Assembly: GCF_030253575.1 (NCBI RefSeq)
Contig: NC_080567.1
Span: 34,935,501-34,999,500, forward strand
Reading direction: 5' to 3'
Length of the DNA stretch: 64,000 nucleotides
DNA from: Rhododendron vialii
Taxonomy: Eukaryota > Streptophyta > Magnoliopsida > Ericales > Ericaceae
A program made the position numbers and the translations under genes. Shown here piece by piece: positions 1 to 11,529 of this stretch; the stretch's first letter is position 1, and each line of letters opens with the position of its first letter. Below the pieces are notes generated by a model. It did not search any database, was not told the origin of the DNA, and worked only from the letters and a program-made list of their open reading frames with translations.

Positions 1-12
1 TAAGATATAAAA

Positions 13-2345
13 TTTAAAAAATTGGCATAGGGTCCACTATAGCATGTTTCTAACCCACTAGGTCCACTAATCAAGTTTCTAACCCACTAAGTCCACTAAT
101 ATGTATTTAGTAAGGCATAAAATTCACTACATTTAAAAAGAGAATTAGTACTGGACAGAATTACCCATCCATTCAAATCCCATCCATTTAGCCCATTATC
201 TCTCCATTATCTCTTCTAGTTTTGAAATCACGCCAATCACGAGTATCTCTCTCTCTCGTCTCTCTTTATTTGAAATCAGTTGTACTAATATAAAGTTATA
301 TAACAGTCTAAGATTCTCCTTTTCTGAAACACTATATATAACGTTATATATTCTCCTTTTTAAGTGTTGTCGAAGATTCTCCTTTTTTGATACATTATAT
401 ATAACGTTATTGTACATATATAACGTTATACATTCTCCTTTTTAAAAGTTAAGCCGCTGCGCGGACCAATTCATATAAGGTTGTCTATGGTTATATATTA
501 TTATGGTCATATGTTTATGCATTTATTTGATCAAGTTTTAACAAGTGACAATTATTGAAACCATTCACCCACTCTATCGCTGCACATATAACATTATATG
601 TTTAGGACTGTTAAGTCGTTACGCGGACCAATTCATATAAGGCTGTCTATGGTTATATGTTTGTGCATATATATGTTCAAGTTTTAACAAGTATCAATCA
701 TTGAAACCATTACGTCCGCCAATCAAAACATATGTGTTCAAAATAAATAAAAAAATGGATTCAGAGTCTGCTATTGCTCAACTACGTAGTTATAAATTTG
801 ATCGATAGATTTACAAAACGGATTCAGAGTCTTCTGAATAGCAATATGAAAACAAGACAAAGAAATTACACCAAAAGACTTTAACCAAATTAAAATTCTA
901 AATCTAATATTCTTGGCTGTCTTGTCAGGATCAACGATCCTAATGTGGCTCTTCAACGTCATGAGATACCTTTGGTAGAAGGATTTGATGTGGAGGGCTC
1001 TTCTGAGGTTGGAGTTCATCCTAAACTCCACTATCACGGTGTCATTGTGGTGATACTCCAATTTGTAATAAATTGGATTAGGCACTTCATGAAACCATAC
1101 TCCTATTTCTTGTGGATTTGTCATTTCTTCACATATAAGAAAAAAGTTAAACAAATGGAAACACATAGCTTTATATGTTAAAAAAAGGATTCAAGAATTC
1201 GTATATTACCATATATGTTTCATAATATCAGCTGTTAAACGAAAACCTAAACGTTATATATCTCATAATATATGGTTATATGTACAAAATAAATTAACAT
1301 ATATTTATACACAAAAACTAATAAACTGCTAATTTACGTTATTGAATAGGTCCACACAGCGGCTTATAGACCTGAATATATAACCATATATGTTTCTCAA
1401 TAGCAGCAAAAAAAGTACAAAAAACATTCCAAAGCCAGCAAAGAAACAGTTTCAGTGCAATTGAACTACCGTTTATAGACCTGAATATATAACCATATAT
1501 TTATGTATGCATAAATATACAACCATAATCATGTATAACTATATATATAACCATAAATAACCTTATATGAATTGGTCCGCGCAGCAGCCTAACAGATCTA
1601 AACATATAACCATATATATTACCCAACAGCAGCTAATCAAAAGTTCAAAAAACAAACCCTAACATATCTGAACATATAACCATATATGGTACCCAACAGT
1701 AGCTAAACAAACGTACAAAAAACAAAACCGTAACAGATCTGAATATATAACCCTTCACATAGAAGGATAAAGAAAGGAAGAACAGGACTCTAATGCTTTT
1801 ACTGGTGTATAAACCCTTCAAATGCAAAGAACCATACTGAGGGACACAAGGCGACGAAGATCGAGTTATTTGTTACGATTTGGAAGGGCACCTGATGTTT
1901 TGAACAGATATATGATGATTAAGGTGTCGGCGACGGTGGTAGCGGTGATGGAGGGTGGGAACTCGGCCATGGTGGTAACGGCCATGGATGGTGACGAAGG
2001 GCGGCGAGGAGGAGGAGAAGGAGTGCACCGCGGCGAGCAGGCGAGGATGAGGAGGAGTGAACCGGCGGCAGTGAGTAATCGGTAGGGACAGGATGTGACG
2101 GCGACGGCGACGAGATATTTGTTGCTGTTCTCTCCCTCTCTCTCTCCTCGCCCCCCCGTTTGAAGGAAATGGAAAAGAAACTACATATAGTGGGCTATAT
2201 ATAGGGCTACATATAGTGATTAGGGCTACATATATTGGGGTATATTGGTATTTTTGTAGGCTAGTGGACTTAAGGGGTTATGAAACTTAGAAGTGGACTA
2301 GATGGGTTTGAAAATTGCTATAGTGGACTTATGCAAAATTTTCCC
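13..2345. mobile_element. Non-autonomous Mutator-like (MULE) element with long inverted ends
   Basis: The two ends are inverted copies over roughly 80-100 bp. The left end reads ggcatagggtccactatagc and the right end, reverse-complemented, reads gcataagtccactatagc, each followed by repeated gtccact blocks. The right tip, read inward, starts gggaaaatttt, like the MULE at 45869. Many subterminal copies of an aacatataaccatatat motif and inverted copies of ggaccaattcatataagg lie inside. A GC-rich block at 1822-2150 differs sharply from its AT-rich surroundings and could be captured host sequence. A 131-codon minus-strand frame at 771-1166 matches nothing I know. No transposase was recognised. The left boundary is approximate and I could not see a clear target duplication. 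Confidence 0.6.
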
Positions 2346-4428
2346 AAAGGAAAAGAAAAGTTAGGCAACACACGATTGAAGTATGGTTCTTTCTTCTATA
2401 CAAGTCCCCTACATTGAGATTGAATTTCTATCAAATAGTTTGAAACATGTCATAATTAGACTAACAACTTAGATTGATGCATTTGAGATTCCGCTTTTTG
2501 AAATAAGGTCGGATTTTTTTTTCCAATGAGGAATCGTAAGATACGTAACATATTAGGATACGCGTATAAATCATAAGATACGCGATTGTATCATAGGATT
2601 TCTATACAAAAAAAATACAAGGTGGAACATGTATGACACAAATCGTAAGATACGTATCATGTATCATAGATCTTTAACAACTAAGCTGACTACAGAAAAT
2701 ACGGAATCTTGAAACCAAAAGGACAACAATTTAACGTAACAAGCATAAAAAGCCTGGCCTTCAAGGAGGCATGGTTTCCATCTTGCGGCAAAATTGTACC
2801 CCAGTTTGGTCTCTACATTGAAAATTATGAACTTAGGCAAAATTACAACAGCAAGCAACTTAAAATTTGGTATATGAGCGGGAATCATCTTACGATCGAT
2901 AATGTATAACTTTACCGGAACAAGTCATCGGAATTAATTTAACAGGGATTCAATGCTTGAGGGACAAACAAGCAGTACTTTGTACTCATCCGTAATCTTC
3001 TGATGGAAGACTGATGCAGCGGAAGCTAATGAAGAATGGAACTACTAAATTGAGTCCGAAATCCGTTGATTCGTAATAAATATCCGGAGATCGAAATCCT
3101 TCTCTAAACCTGTTTAGTCTGAGAATCCCCAGGAATAAAGGCATCAAACACTTTGTTGATTCCGTATAATACCAAAGAATTTGGCATAAAAGAGAACACT
3201 CTTTATAATTTAATTAATCATCAAAAACTCAATAATCCTAAGACTTACAACTCTACTTATAATCAATCCCAGTAATACTAAAAAGGTAAATTGAAATTAA
3301 GAAACTACTTCCTTGTTAACTAAGATACTAAATAAAAGGAAAATCAAATCAACCTACCTAAGTACGGAAATAAATAATTCTAGACTAAGAATATGAAATC
3401 ACAAAATTTCCTAATCAAGAGCTAATTAAATAATTACTATATTCTTCATGAATTCATGGCTGCATCAAAGACTGATGATGCCATGTAGGCACGTCAATCT
3501 TTGTATAAAATTGCCCAAAAACACCAATAATACGTACAGCTCTCAAAAGATCGAAGAACGTACGTACAAACCACTCAACTCCTCTCCTTATTACCAACCC
3601 TAATTTAAGGAGTGTAATCATAAAAGATTATCTTCTAACAAACATGGAAAATACGTACTAGTGGAGTAGCTCTTTGCAGCTGATTTCCCCGCCACTTGCA
3701 AGTACGTACAACAATTAAACCAACCAAACTCAGCTAACTAATGAGTACAAACCATCGAAGCTAGCATGACTAAACTACTCATGAATTACCAAAACTCTAT
3801 ATACAACCAAGTCAAACTCACAAATTCTAAGAGTCTAACAGAAGAGTGATCGATAAACTACAAAATCACATGGAAATTGTGGAGGACTGCACTGAAACCC
3901 TAACAGAAGAGTGATAATCCAGTCCACCTGTTATTGCAATTCAGAAGTTGAGATAAATCACCGAATCAAATTCATGTTCAGATTATTGGCAACGAAGAAC
4001 TCTGGAACGCTTAATTGAACTAAAACTTGGTGTTTGTCACCATACCTTGGTTCTTCTGCCGCGAAGAGAACGAAAATTAGGAAAATGGAAATCATCTTCG
4101 AGTCTTTAAGATGCGAGGTCCCAGAAAACCACGTAGTTTTTGGGCCAAGGTCAGGTACATTTTAGTAATCCGAGCTATTCATCCTGTAGAGGTTGGTGGG
4201 AACTCTGGATACGAGAAAAATCACGATGATTCGATATCGATTAGTATGTTATCGAATTGAATTTATCTTATGAGAAATGAAGTTAAAATGAGTTTGGCCA
4301 CACCGGATCGAATCCATGCCACCTTAAACTCAGCCTTTCCGGACGCGATCTTTTAGGCCTAAGAACCTTGGATACCTGCACGGCCCATTTTTGACCTGGG
4401 TCGGGTCCATTTAAATGATGTGAGCCAT
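2346..4428. other. Intergenic, no gene recognised
   Basis: AT-rich sequence with stops in all frames. A cgtaagatacg motif recurs around 2535-2655. No exon, RNA gene or complete element could be supported. Confidence 0.5.
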
Positions 4429-4431
4429 TAA

Positions 4432-4574
4432 GGCCCCTTTTGCTAAGAAAAATAAGTATTTTTTTAAAAATAAATACTTATTTTTTGAATTAAAGGTGTT
4501 GTATTATGAGAGATGATCTGTCTCGTAAGCAAAAAATAAGTAGTTAAAAAATATAAACCTTAGCAAAAGGGGCC
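4432..4574. mobile_element. Tourist-like (PIF/Harbinger) MITE
   Basis: A 143-bp element with terminal inverted repeats ggccccttttgctaag and cttagcaaaaggggcc, flanked on each side by TAA. A TAA target duplication and G-rich tips are typical of PIF/Harbinger MITEs. The interior is AT-rich and has no coding capacity. Confidence 0.85.
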
Positions 4575-4846
4575 TAATTCTGTAAAGCTCATGGAAAATA
4601 TTAAATGATAATAAAAGTAATATTAATTAATACCAATTTACGTATGATCAGAATACGTTTATCTTTATAAACATGGGTCCAGAGCCTTTAGCTCAAGGTG
4701 CGGTCGTTTTAGGTCTCAGAAAATTCACGTATTTTAAGGGTTCCTCCTATTATGGTTACCCATTTATAGTGGTCTAGTAAAAATGGCCCATTTCTAATTT
4801 TCACTCTAGGCTCCGAAAAATCAGAAATATCAAGTTGGGTTAAAAT

Positions 4847-4893
<47 letters not shown>

Positions 4894-5659
4894 GCAGAAA
4901 AGTAGCCAAAATAGTTTAATTAAGGAAAATGATTTTTGCATTGCACTTTTTATCCGCTTGCACTCTTTTTCTTGTATTTATTCATGTGAAATGACATAAA
5001 TGCCTTCGATATGAAAAAGTGAATTCTTAAGTAAGGATAATTTAATAATTTCACACAAATAAAGACAATAAAATGAGTGCGAGTGAATACAATAATCATT
5101 CTCATAGTTAAATAACGAAGGCCGAACGTCGTAGGCGGAACATTTCAAGGACATATTCTTATGTTTGGTAACCTACGGCCATTAATACTTTTGACATATG
5201 CTTAAATGGAGAATTCCATTGCAAAGCATTTGACTCTCAAATAACCTTTTGCTAAAATACTAACCCCATAAGTTGGCCTTCAGTTTTTCCTTTCCAGGTG
5301 GGTGAAAATGTACTGAATAGATATTCCCAAGCACAGAAGGCTGAAGCTCCCTTAATATGTATCAATATCATCAGGTCTTATGGAGCAAAATCACATGAAC
5401 CACAAGGTCTATAGGATACAAAAGTACGTAATAAAATGTTATGCACACCATAAGTTCCGGTTCGAAAATTTGCATTCCAATAGGGGTTGGCAGCCATCAT
5501 CCAGGATATCCACCCAGAAATAAACTAGAGATGTCAACCCAATCACGTGAAGAAACAAAACGGTTCGAACACTATGAACCGCGCCAACCCAAGAATCAAG
5601 CTATATCTACATAAAGAGAATGATGTCCGCAAAAAATAAAAATGGTGGACAACTGAGCC
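4575..5659. other. Intergenic with (TA)n tract
   Basis: Contains a (TA)n microsatellite at 4849-4889. The rest is AT-rich with no gene signal. The last few hundred bases before 5660 are probably the 3' untranslated region of the ARL8 gene on the minus strand. Confidence 0.5.
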
Positions 5660-7296
5660 TCAGTTTTTCACTTTGGAATGCTTTACAAGCCAGTCAATAA
5701 CTGTATCAATGTTGTTTGAGTTCTTGCACGAAATCATGAAGCAACAAACTTCCCGGTCTGAAATGCCATTGAGATCCCTGCACCACATATAGCAATGTTA
5801 TCAACAATCAAGGATGAATAGACATGCAGTCCTTCGACAACTGAGAATGTTGGAAACTTAAAAACCAAAACAGCATTTATTGGGGTACTTATTTCGTTTC
5901 TTTTGTTGACACGTGATAATCTCACTCCACATTTAGTCATTTACAATGAACCGAAAAAGAGGAGTGGCTAAAATTGGAGTGGGAAGATCATTTCAAGTTT
6001 CATTGAACCACAGAATGAACTACATGGCAACCGGCAGAGCACCACTTTATTGCAAGGCAAATTAGAGTGACTGGAGTATATGCTTACATTTCATCTGTCA
6101 AAGCTTGTTTAGTCAATGCTTCGGGTTTGTCAGTTTTGTTACCAAGTACCAGCAACGGAATACCACTCAACGAGGGTTTACTCAATAGGTCATGAAGTTC
6201 ACTTCTTGCAACAGGCAAGTTATCTTGATCTGCAGCATCCACCACATAACTGCATGACCATAAAAAATTGAGTAAGAAACAACATGTGAAATATTAGAGG
6301 GATCCAATTGACTGAACCTCTACAATGCCTCATCTTAAAATCAGCTGTAAAAGTTCAATGGTGTACAAGATAATACATGATAATAATGTAGTCAAAACCA
6401 AAGGCATATTTCTTTTCTTTTTTTCAAAAAGCAACCAAAGGCATATTTCAAAAACATACTAATTCTAGTTTGAAGGCTGAATGGCATGCTCTCACCTTAT
6501 CCGCTCTATCATAGTACATCAACGAGCCGTTAATCGACAAAAGCAAAGAAAGAGACAATGGACACAAAAGGAACATGAAAAACATAAAAAATACAAGTAG
6601 TAAAGTACTATAGTAGAGTCTGCAGTGTGACTTCCTTGGCCTTTATTTCACTGTCCGACTTTCATTTGCTATTTTGCTTTCTTGCTCTAACCACTTACTT
6701 GTACTGTGGTGCATTCTTGCTAAATAAGCTAACTAATTGTTTCTAAGAAAGTTAAATGAAAATAAAAGAATAAACAGACCGCAAAAGTGCAGGGGAGACA
6801 ATTGTGACACCAAAACAGACAAGGTAGTCAAAAAAGTAAACAAGGCCAAAACATACACAATGGCTGAAACTGCACGGCAATATCTCTCCCACATACTGCG
6901 AAACCGGGGTTGGCCTCCAAGATCCCACATCTTTATGGTCACATTACCTTTAGTAACCTTTCTCATATTAAATCCCACCTGCAACCAAGGGATAAAATAA
7001 TCAAAACAACAGGCAACGGAGCACCAGTATACTGAAAATTAGCTTCTAGCTAAAGTTCCACACAAGGATATAAATTACACACCGTGGGTATCATGTCTTC
7101 ACTATATCCACCAGTCTTGGAATGAAATGCAACCAGTCATACAGCAATTAGCACCACATTGTATGAAATCACAAAGGAAAAATGCCCAAAAGATCTTGAT
7201 GAATTATGACTTACTGCAATGACATTTACAAGTGACGTTTTCCCTGCATTTTGAAGGCCTATCAGAGATAGTTCCATTTCTTGCTTGAAGAAGAAG
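5660..7296 (-). CDS. ARL8: ARL8 Arf-like small GTPase, first coding exon not found
   Basis: Five exons join in frame on the minus strand: 7215-7296, 7083-7115, 6857-6978, 6088-6249 and 5660-5777. They encode 172 residues closely resembling plant ARL8. Seen directly: the P-loop GLQNAGKT, the switch I stretch [14 protein letters not shown], the G3 motif WDLGGQ, the G4 motif NKTD, a G5-like SCKN, and a C-terminus ending [14 protein letters not shown]8 proteins act in membrane traffic on endosomal/vacuolar membranes; plant ARL8 is also known as a tobamovirus replication host factor. A full ARL8 is about 184 residues, so only the start, about 12 codons beginning MGLW, is missing. I could not find that exon between 7297 and the next gene at 11530. 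Either intron 1 is longer than the available space or this is a 5'-truncated copy. All other introns and reading frames look intact. Confidence 0.88.
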
Positions 7297-10200
7297 CTGC
7301 AATCCACAAAGTACAGAAATTAGGAACAAAACAAGTACAGTTTATTGGGACACCCGCTTAATGTGCCAATGGCCCGAAATTAGACTTACAAGGTGCAAAA
7401 GGGGTTGTTTGATACCAAACATTGCATGGGTACCGTGAGAGGCAAGGAAAATTAATAACTTAAAACCAGGTTCTAATCCAACCAAACAGAATGCAGTAGT
7501 AAATATCCCAACTAGACAATATGATCCACGGAATGCTGCCCATAGAGACATAATAACTAATAAGAGGCATAAAAGTCGGCAGGCTATAACTGGTTTAACC
7601 CCATGCCAGAAGAAGTACCTCTTATATGTCAGAGCGGAAGATATTAAGTCGATCAAGAAGATCTCATATAAAAAAATACAAAAAAGAAAAAGTATGGATT
7701 ACTTGCTCATTCAGGAAAGAAACTTTTGGTACAATTAGAAATAAAACTGAAGATACATCATAAACTAATGGCCCAGAGATACCTATAAGTGACAATTGTG
7801 GATACATTGGACCAATTATATTAAGAAATCGAGGAGAATGCCTTTCAAAAACAAGAAATCAAGGAGAATGTGCCTTAATTACAAAATTTGAGAAGTTATG
7901 GAATGTGAATCAGGAGTATCATTCCACTATAACTGTATGAGTGTAGCCAAAATGAAAGTTTTGAGGTCCATAAAAGGTGTTACAAATTAAGATTAGAACA
8001 ATAAATGAGTGCATTTTGGACAGAAGTTAGACTTCACCATGGAAGTTAGAAGTAGCTCCATTGAAATAAAATGAAGGATATTTGTTTGTAATGGCATGTT
8101 CATTGGTAACATAGAGCAAGCGGCATGTACATAAGGAGTAAATTGCAGTAGGTTAAGGGTGCCAGAAATTACAAGGAGGATAAGGGAAAGATCTGTCTTC
8201 AACTAACTGAATTCATGTTTGTTGGACTTTTCTAGTCGAATTTCGGGTTTAGTTCCACTTTCAACTTCTATTTTATTGGAACTACTGATTACAATAACAT
8301 TTGGTCGATCAAAAGAACAATAGTATTAGCTGCAAACAGGACCTAGATGCAACAACATTCAAATGAAGCATTGCTGGGAACGGCTATGAATAACCTTCTC
8401 TTTCTTTTTGGCCTTTTTTTAGGTTTGGCAAGGGGTGTTTGCATTAATTCACAACTGTTCTTTCTTATTGCTCTACTGTCTTAAAAGCTTTCCGGTTTCC
8501 CTTACTGTAATCTTTAGGAGTTTAAGATAGTTACATATAAATGTCATCCTTCGTAACATCTTTCTATCTCATAGAATGCCATGATCATAAAAATATAAGG
8601 TCATCCAGAATTCCCAACCTCCTAAGACTCCCTTTTCTTGCAAATAAGTGAAAAAATCTAAAAAATAAACTTAGGAGTTATGCTAGCATAAAAATATCCA
8701 AGACCGATAATTGAAAGCCAGGTAACTAATTAAAACCCTATTATGTATCTGTTACAAGTAACAAAGCTATATTACAATTTACAACCTCACAAGGACCTAA
8801 GCAGGTTTAGGCATTGGTAAAGCTTAGCTGAAAATACCCTGATAACTTGACTTGTGTGAGTTTATCACTCTCACTCAACTTCTGTACGAAGTATGCAACA
8901 CCTAGGATCCAGTTCAAAAAGCTTAGTTCCATTACTATAAAAGATTAAAAGGATAAAACAAGGCAGGGCCGCAGGGCTAGAATCGTTCTCTGCCCTTAAC
9001 CAAGTATGACTATATGAGTATGACACTACCGTAACACTGCCTCCATAGTAACATAAATCATAAACTCTTGAAAAAAGTCATTAACTCTTGAAATCAAAAC
9101 TAGTGAAGGAACGGGCCGGTCACTTTCGGGAAAAAAAGCCTAAATACTTGTAAAAAATATTCATTCACTAATCATTAGAGATATAGGGTAATGATTAGTA
9201 AAATAAAATTTTACTAATCATTACATACAAATATAAAATACAAAGGTTGTGTTTGGTTGGTAGTTTAGTTTAATTTAATTTTGGTAGTGGGTAGAGAGAG
9301 AAATATGATAATAATTATGGGTAATGATTGGAGAGAGATAGAAAGAGATATGAAATTAATAATTAGAGATATAGGGTAATGATTGGAGAAATATATAGGG
9401 TAATGATTGGAAACAAAAGTAAAACTAAAACTAAATTGGCAACCGAACAAAGCAAAGTCTCCAAATAGGCAAATACATACTCCCTCCATCTCAAGAACGC
9501 ATGAGTATCACTTGAATATTACTCGTATTGCATTTTTAGAAGCAAAAGTATCAATTATGCATTTTTTTCATTCTATTAGGCCTTAAAAAGAGTTCTACTC
9601 AAACCCAAATAGTAAAAATATCAAGTGTCCCTAAAATTTTAAATTTTTTGAATGCTCAAGACCCAGACCTCTTGAGCTTTGTGCTTGGGCCGGCCCTGCC
9701 ACCCCCTTTTAATCTCTCTGTACCACACTTAATTTGTAAATTTACTATTAATTTGCTCACTTCTCTTCTCAGTAGCCACCCCTCGCTCCACCTTCCTCCT
9801 CCTCGCCGCCCCCACCACCCCCTAGCCCAAACACCAACACCATCACCATCACCCCTAGCCCAAACACCGCCATGACTACCATCCACTTCTCCACCACCCT
9901 CCACCATCGCAATGTTTGCTTGCAGTGTTGGTGGATTACCTATTCAACGTGAGTGCATGCACAAGTACTGTTTGTGGCCGAGTCCAAAAAAAAAAAAAGT
10001 ACTGTTTGTGCATTTGTTTGTGTCTCTACCATTTCTCGCATATCTACATGAAAGTCATCTTACAACTCATGATCAATGTCTTAATAAATTCCCAAATACG
10101 CATAAAAGTCATTTATGATTGACACACCGAGCTATGGACCAGACAAGCTATATATCAATACCATTTGCAAAATATTTTAAAGGTTACATGGGGTTATTTC

Positions 10201-10601
10201 TCAAATAAAGTTTAGCTAGTCCGAAAACCTGGTTAGTAAAAATACAATGACGACAATACCGAGAAGATGCCTATACGAACGGCTGGGTTCGTTATTCGAA
10301 GCCTTAAACAGTTAAACAAGTCTAAAAAAAAGAAAAGGAAACCACAGAATTTGTACAAACAGTCCAGATATGTACACGTTGAGAAAATTAAGGAAATTTC
10401 CTAGGACCCTCCTCTGCTTAAATATGATCCTTGGGGGACCCGTTGTATTGTACGTACCTATAGTACGCAAAACAGAAGGAAGCATCCTCGAACCATCAGC
10501 AGCGTTTTCAATACTTCTCTCACTGCTTCATTTTCGCCTTCAAAATAACGTAGAAACATGCACGTACGTACGTGAAAAAGGTCCACTAGTTAACCAGTAG
10601 C
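7297..10601. other. Long gene-poor stretch upstream of ARL8
   Basis: Expected to hold intron 1 and the 5' end of the ARL8 gene, but no matching exon was seen. It contains a MITE at about 9244-9457. A proline/serine-rich low-complexity block at 9690-9905 is open in several frames because of its composition, not because it codes. A tactccctccatctc motif at 9478 resembles one end of a Stowaway MITE. Confidence 0.5.
9244..9457. mobile_element. MITE with tttggttg/caaccgaa ends
   Basis: The ends are imperfect inverted repeats (tgtttggttggtagtttagt at the left, actaaattggcaaccgaaca at the right). The interior holds repeated gggtaatgattggagagaga motifs, shared with the MITEs at 48796 and 52365. There is no coding capacity, and the boundaries are approximate. 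Confidence 0.6.
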
Positions 10602-10603
10602 CA

Positions 10604-10642
<39 letters not shown>
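10602..10642 (+). repeat. (CT)n microsatellite
   Basis: About 40 bp of uninterrupted CT dinucleotides ending in tgtgtgtgg. CT-rich tracts are common in plant 5' untranslated regions, and this one lies 60 bp upstream of the small frame at 10702. Confidence 0.95.
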
Positions 10643-10648
<6 letters not shown>

Positions 10649-10701
10649 GAGTTTGAGGCCCTAAAGAGTGCCTTTCGTGTACGTGTTGGAGAGAGTGATC
10701 G

Positions 10702-10866
10702 ATGGCCATCTTGTTAATGATTCTTGACGGGCTATGGCTGTGTGTCTCGACTCTGTGGGAATTACAAGAGATGCGCTTTTCTGCCATTTTCGACGAAGCG
10801 AGTTCATTTACAATGACCGTGATCTTGGCTGCTGTATCTTGGGTTATGGCAATAAGAAGAAGATGA
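10702..10866 (+). CDS. Possible small membrane peptide, 54 aa
   Basis: An ATG with G at +4 (gatcgATGGcc) opens a 55-codon frame ending at TGA. The peptide begins MAILLMILDGLWLCVSTLW, a plausible first membrane segment, followed by a short polar stretch (ELQEMRFSAIFDEASS), a second hydrophobic run (FTMTVILAAVSWVMA) and a basic end IRRR. A CT-rich leader-like tract lies just upstream. I do not recognise a family. It may be a short real gene, an upstream part of a longer spliced gene, or chance; codon composition alone does not decide. Confidence 0.35.
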   Translation: MAILLMILDGLWLCVSTLWELQEMRFSAIFDEASSFTMTVILAAVSWVMAIRRR

Positions 10867-11529
10867 ATCTGTTTTCCTGATCATCAGTCTTGTAGTACTC
10901 TTGTTATTGTCAAATTAGTACTTGAGTTAGACCTTGCAATGTATCCTTCTTATGATGTGATCATGTAAGTTCTATGATAACCGATCATCAGATAAGTTCG
11001 GAAGACTAGTTAGATCAACAGTTTACAAATATGAAATATCGATCAATAAGGTATGTCATCGCCTTGTAAGATTAATTTCAAGTTCAACTCCCGGCAAGAA
11101 AAAGCTCTATCTCGCTTAATATTTGTAGTTTTGGGTGCATGGTACGTTTCAAGTAATTTACATTGCAATATTGCGCACCTAAAACGGAAATCTCTTGGTA
11201 TAAAAAAAAAAATGGTGGAAGACTAAACCGAGCTCCAAATAGAGTTTCATAATCATGGCAGAATCATATTTTCATTTTTGGGAGGGCCGAAGGTCGTGAA
11301 AAAAAGTTTCAAACCGATCTAGCCATGAGAAAATAACTAGTATGGTAGAAATCTTCCTCTTGCCTAATTTATTAGTCACTTAAGAGAGTCCCAGATAGAC
11401 ACAACAATTTAGTTGCTGATAATCCCTTTTCAATATTCCTTAGTTCTACATTCGAATTTCGAAACATTCCATGTTTATTCCATTCATGTTAGAATCAAAT
11501 ATAATAGCAAGAATCTCAATAAAATCTAG
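10867..11529. other. Intergenic, no gene recognised
   Basis: AT-rich spacer. It probably contains the 3' untranslated region of the minus-strand xylanase gene. No other structure was seen. Confidence 0.5.

Noticed and set aside
9648-9907. Proline-rich frame and its antisense glycine-rich frame
   Set aside because: Low-complexity CCACC/CACC tract open on both strands.
11080-11110. tRNA T-loop-like caagttcaactcccgg
   Set aside because: No acceptor stem, anticodon arm or box A at the right spacing.
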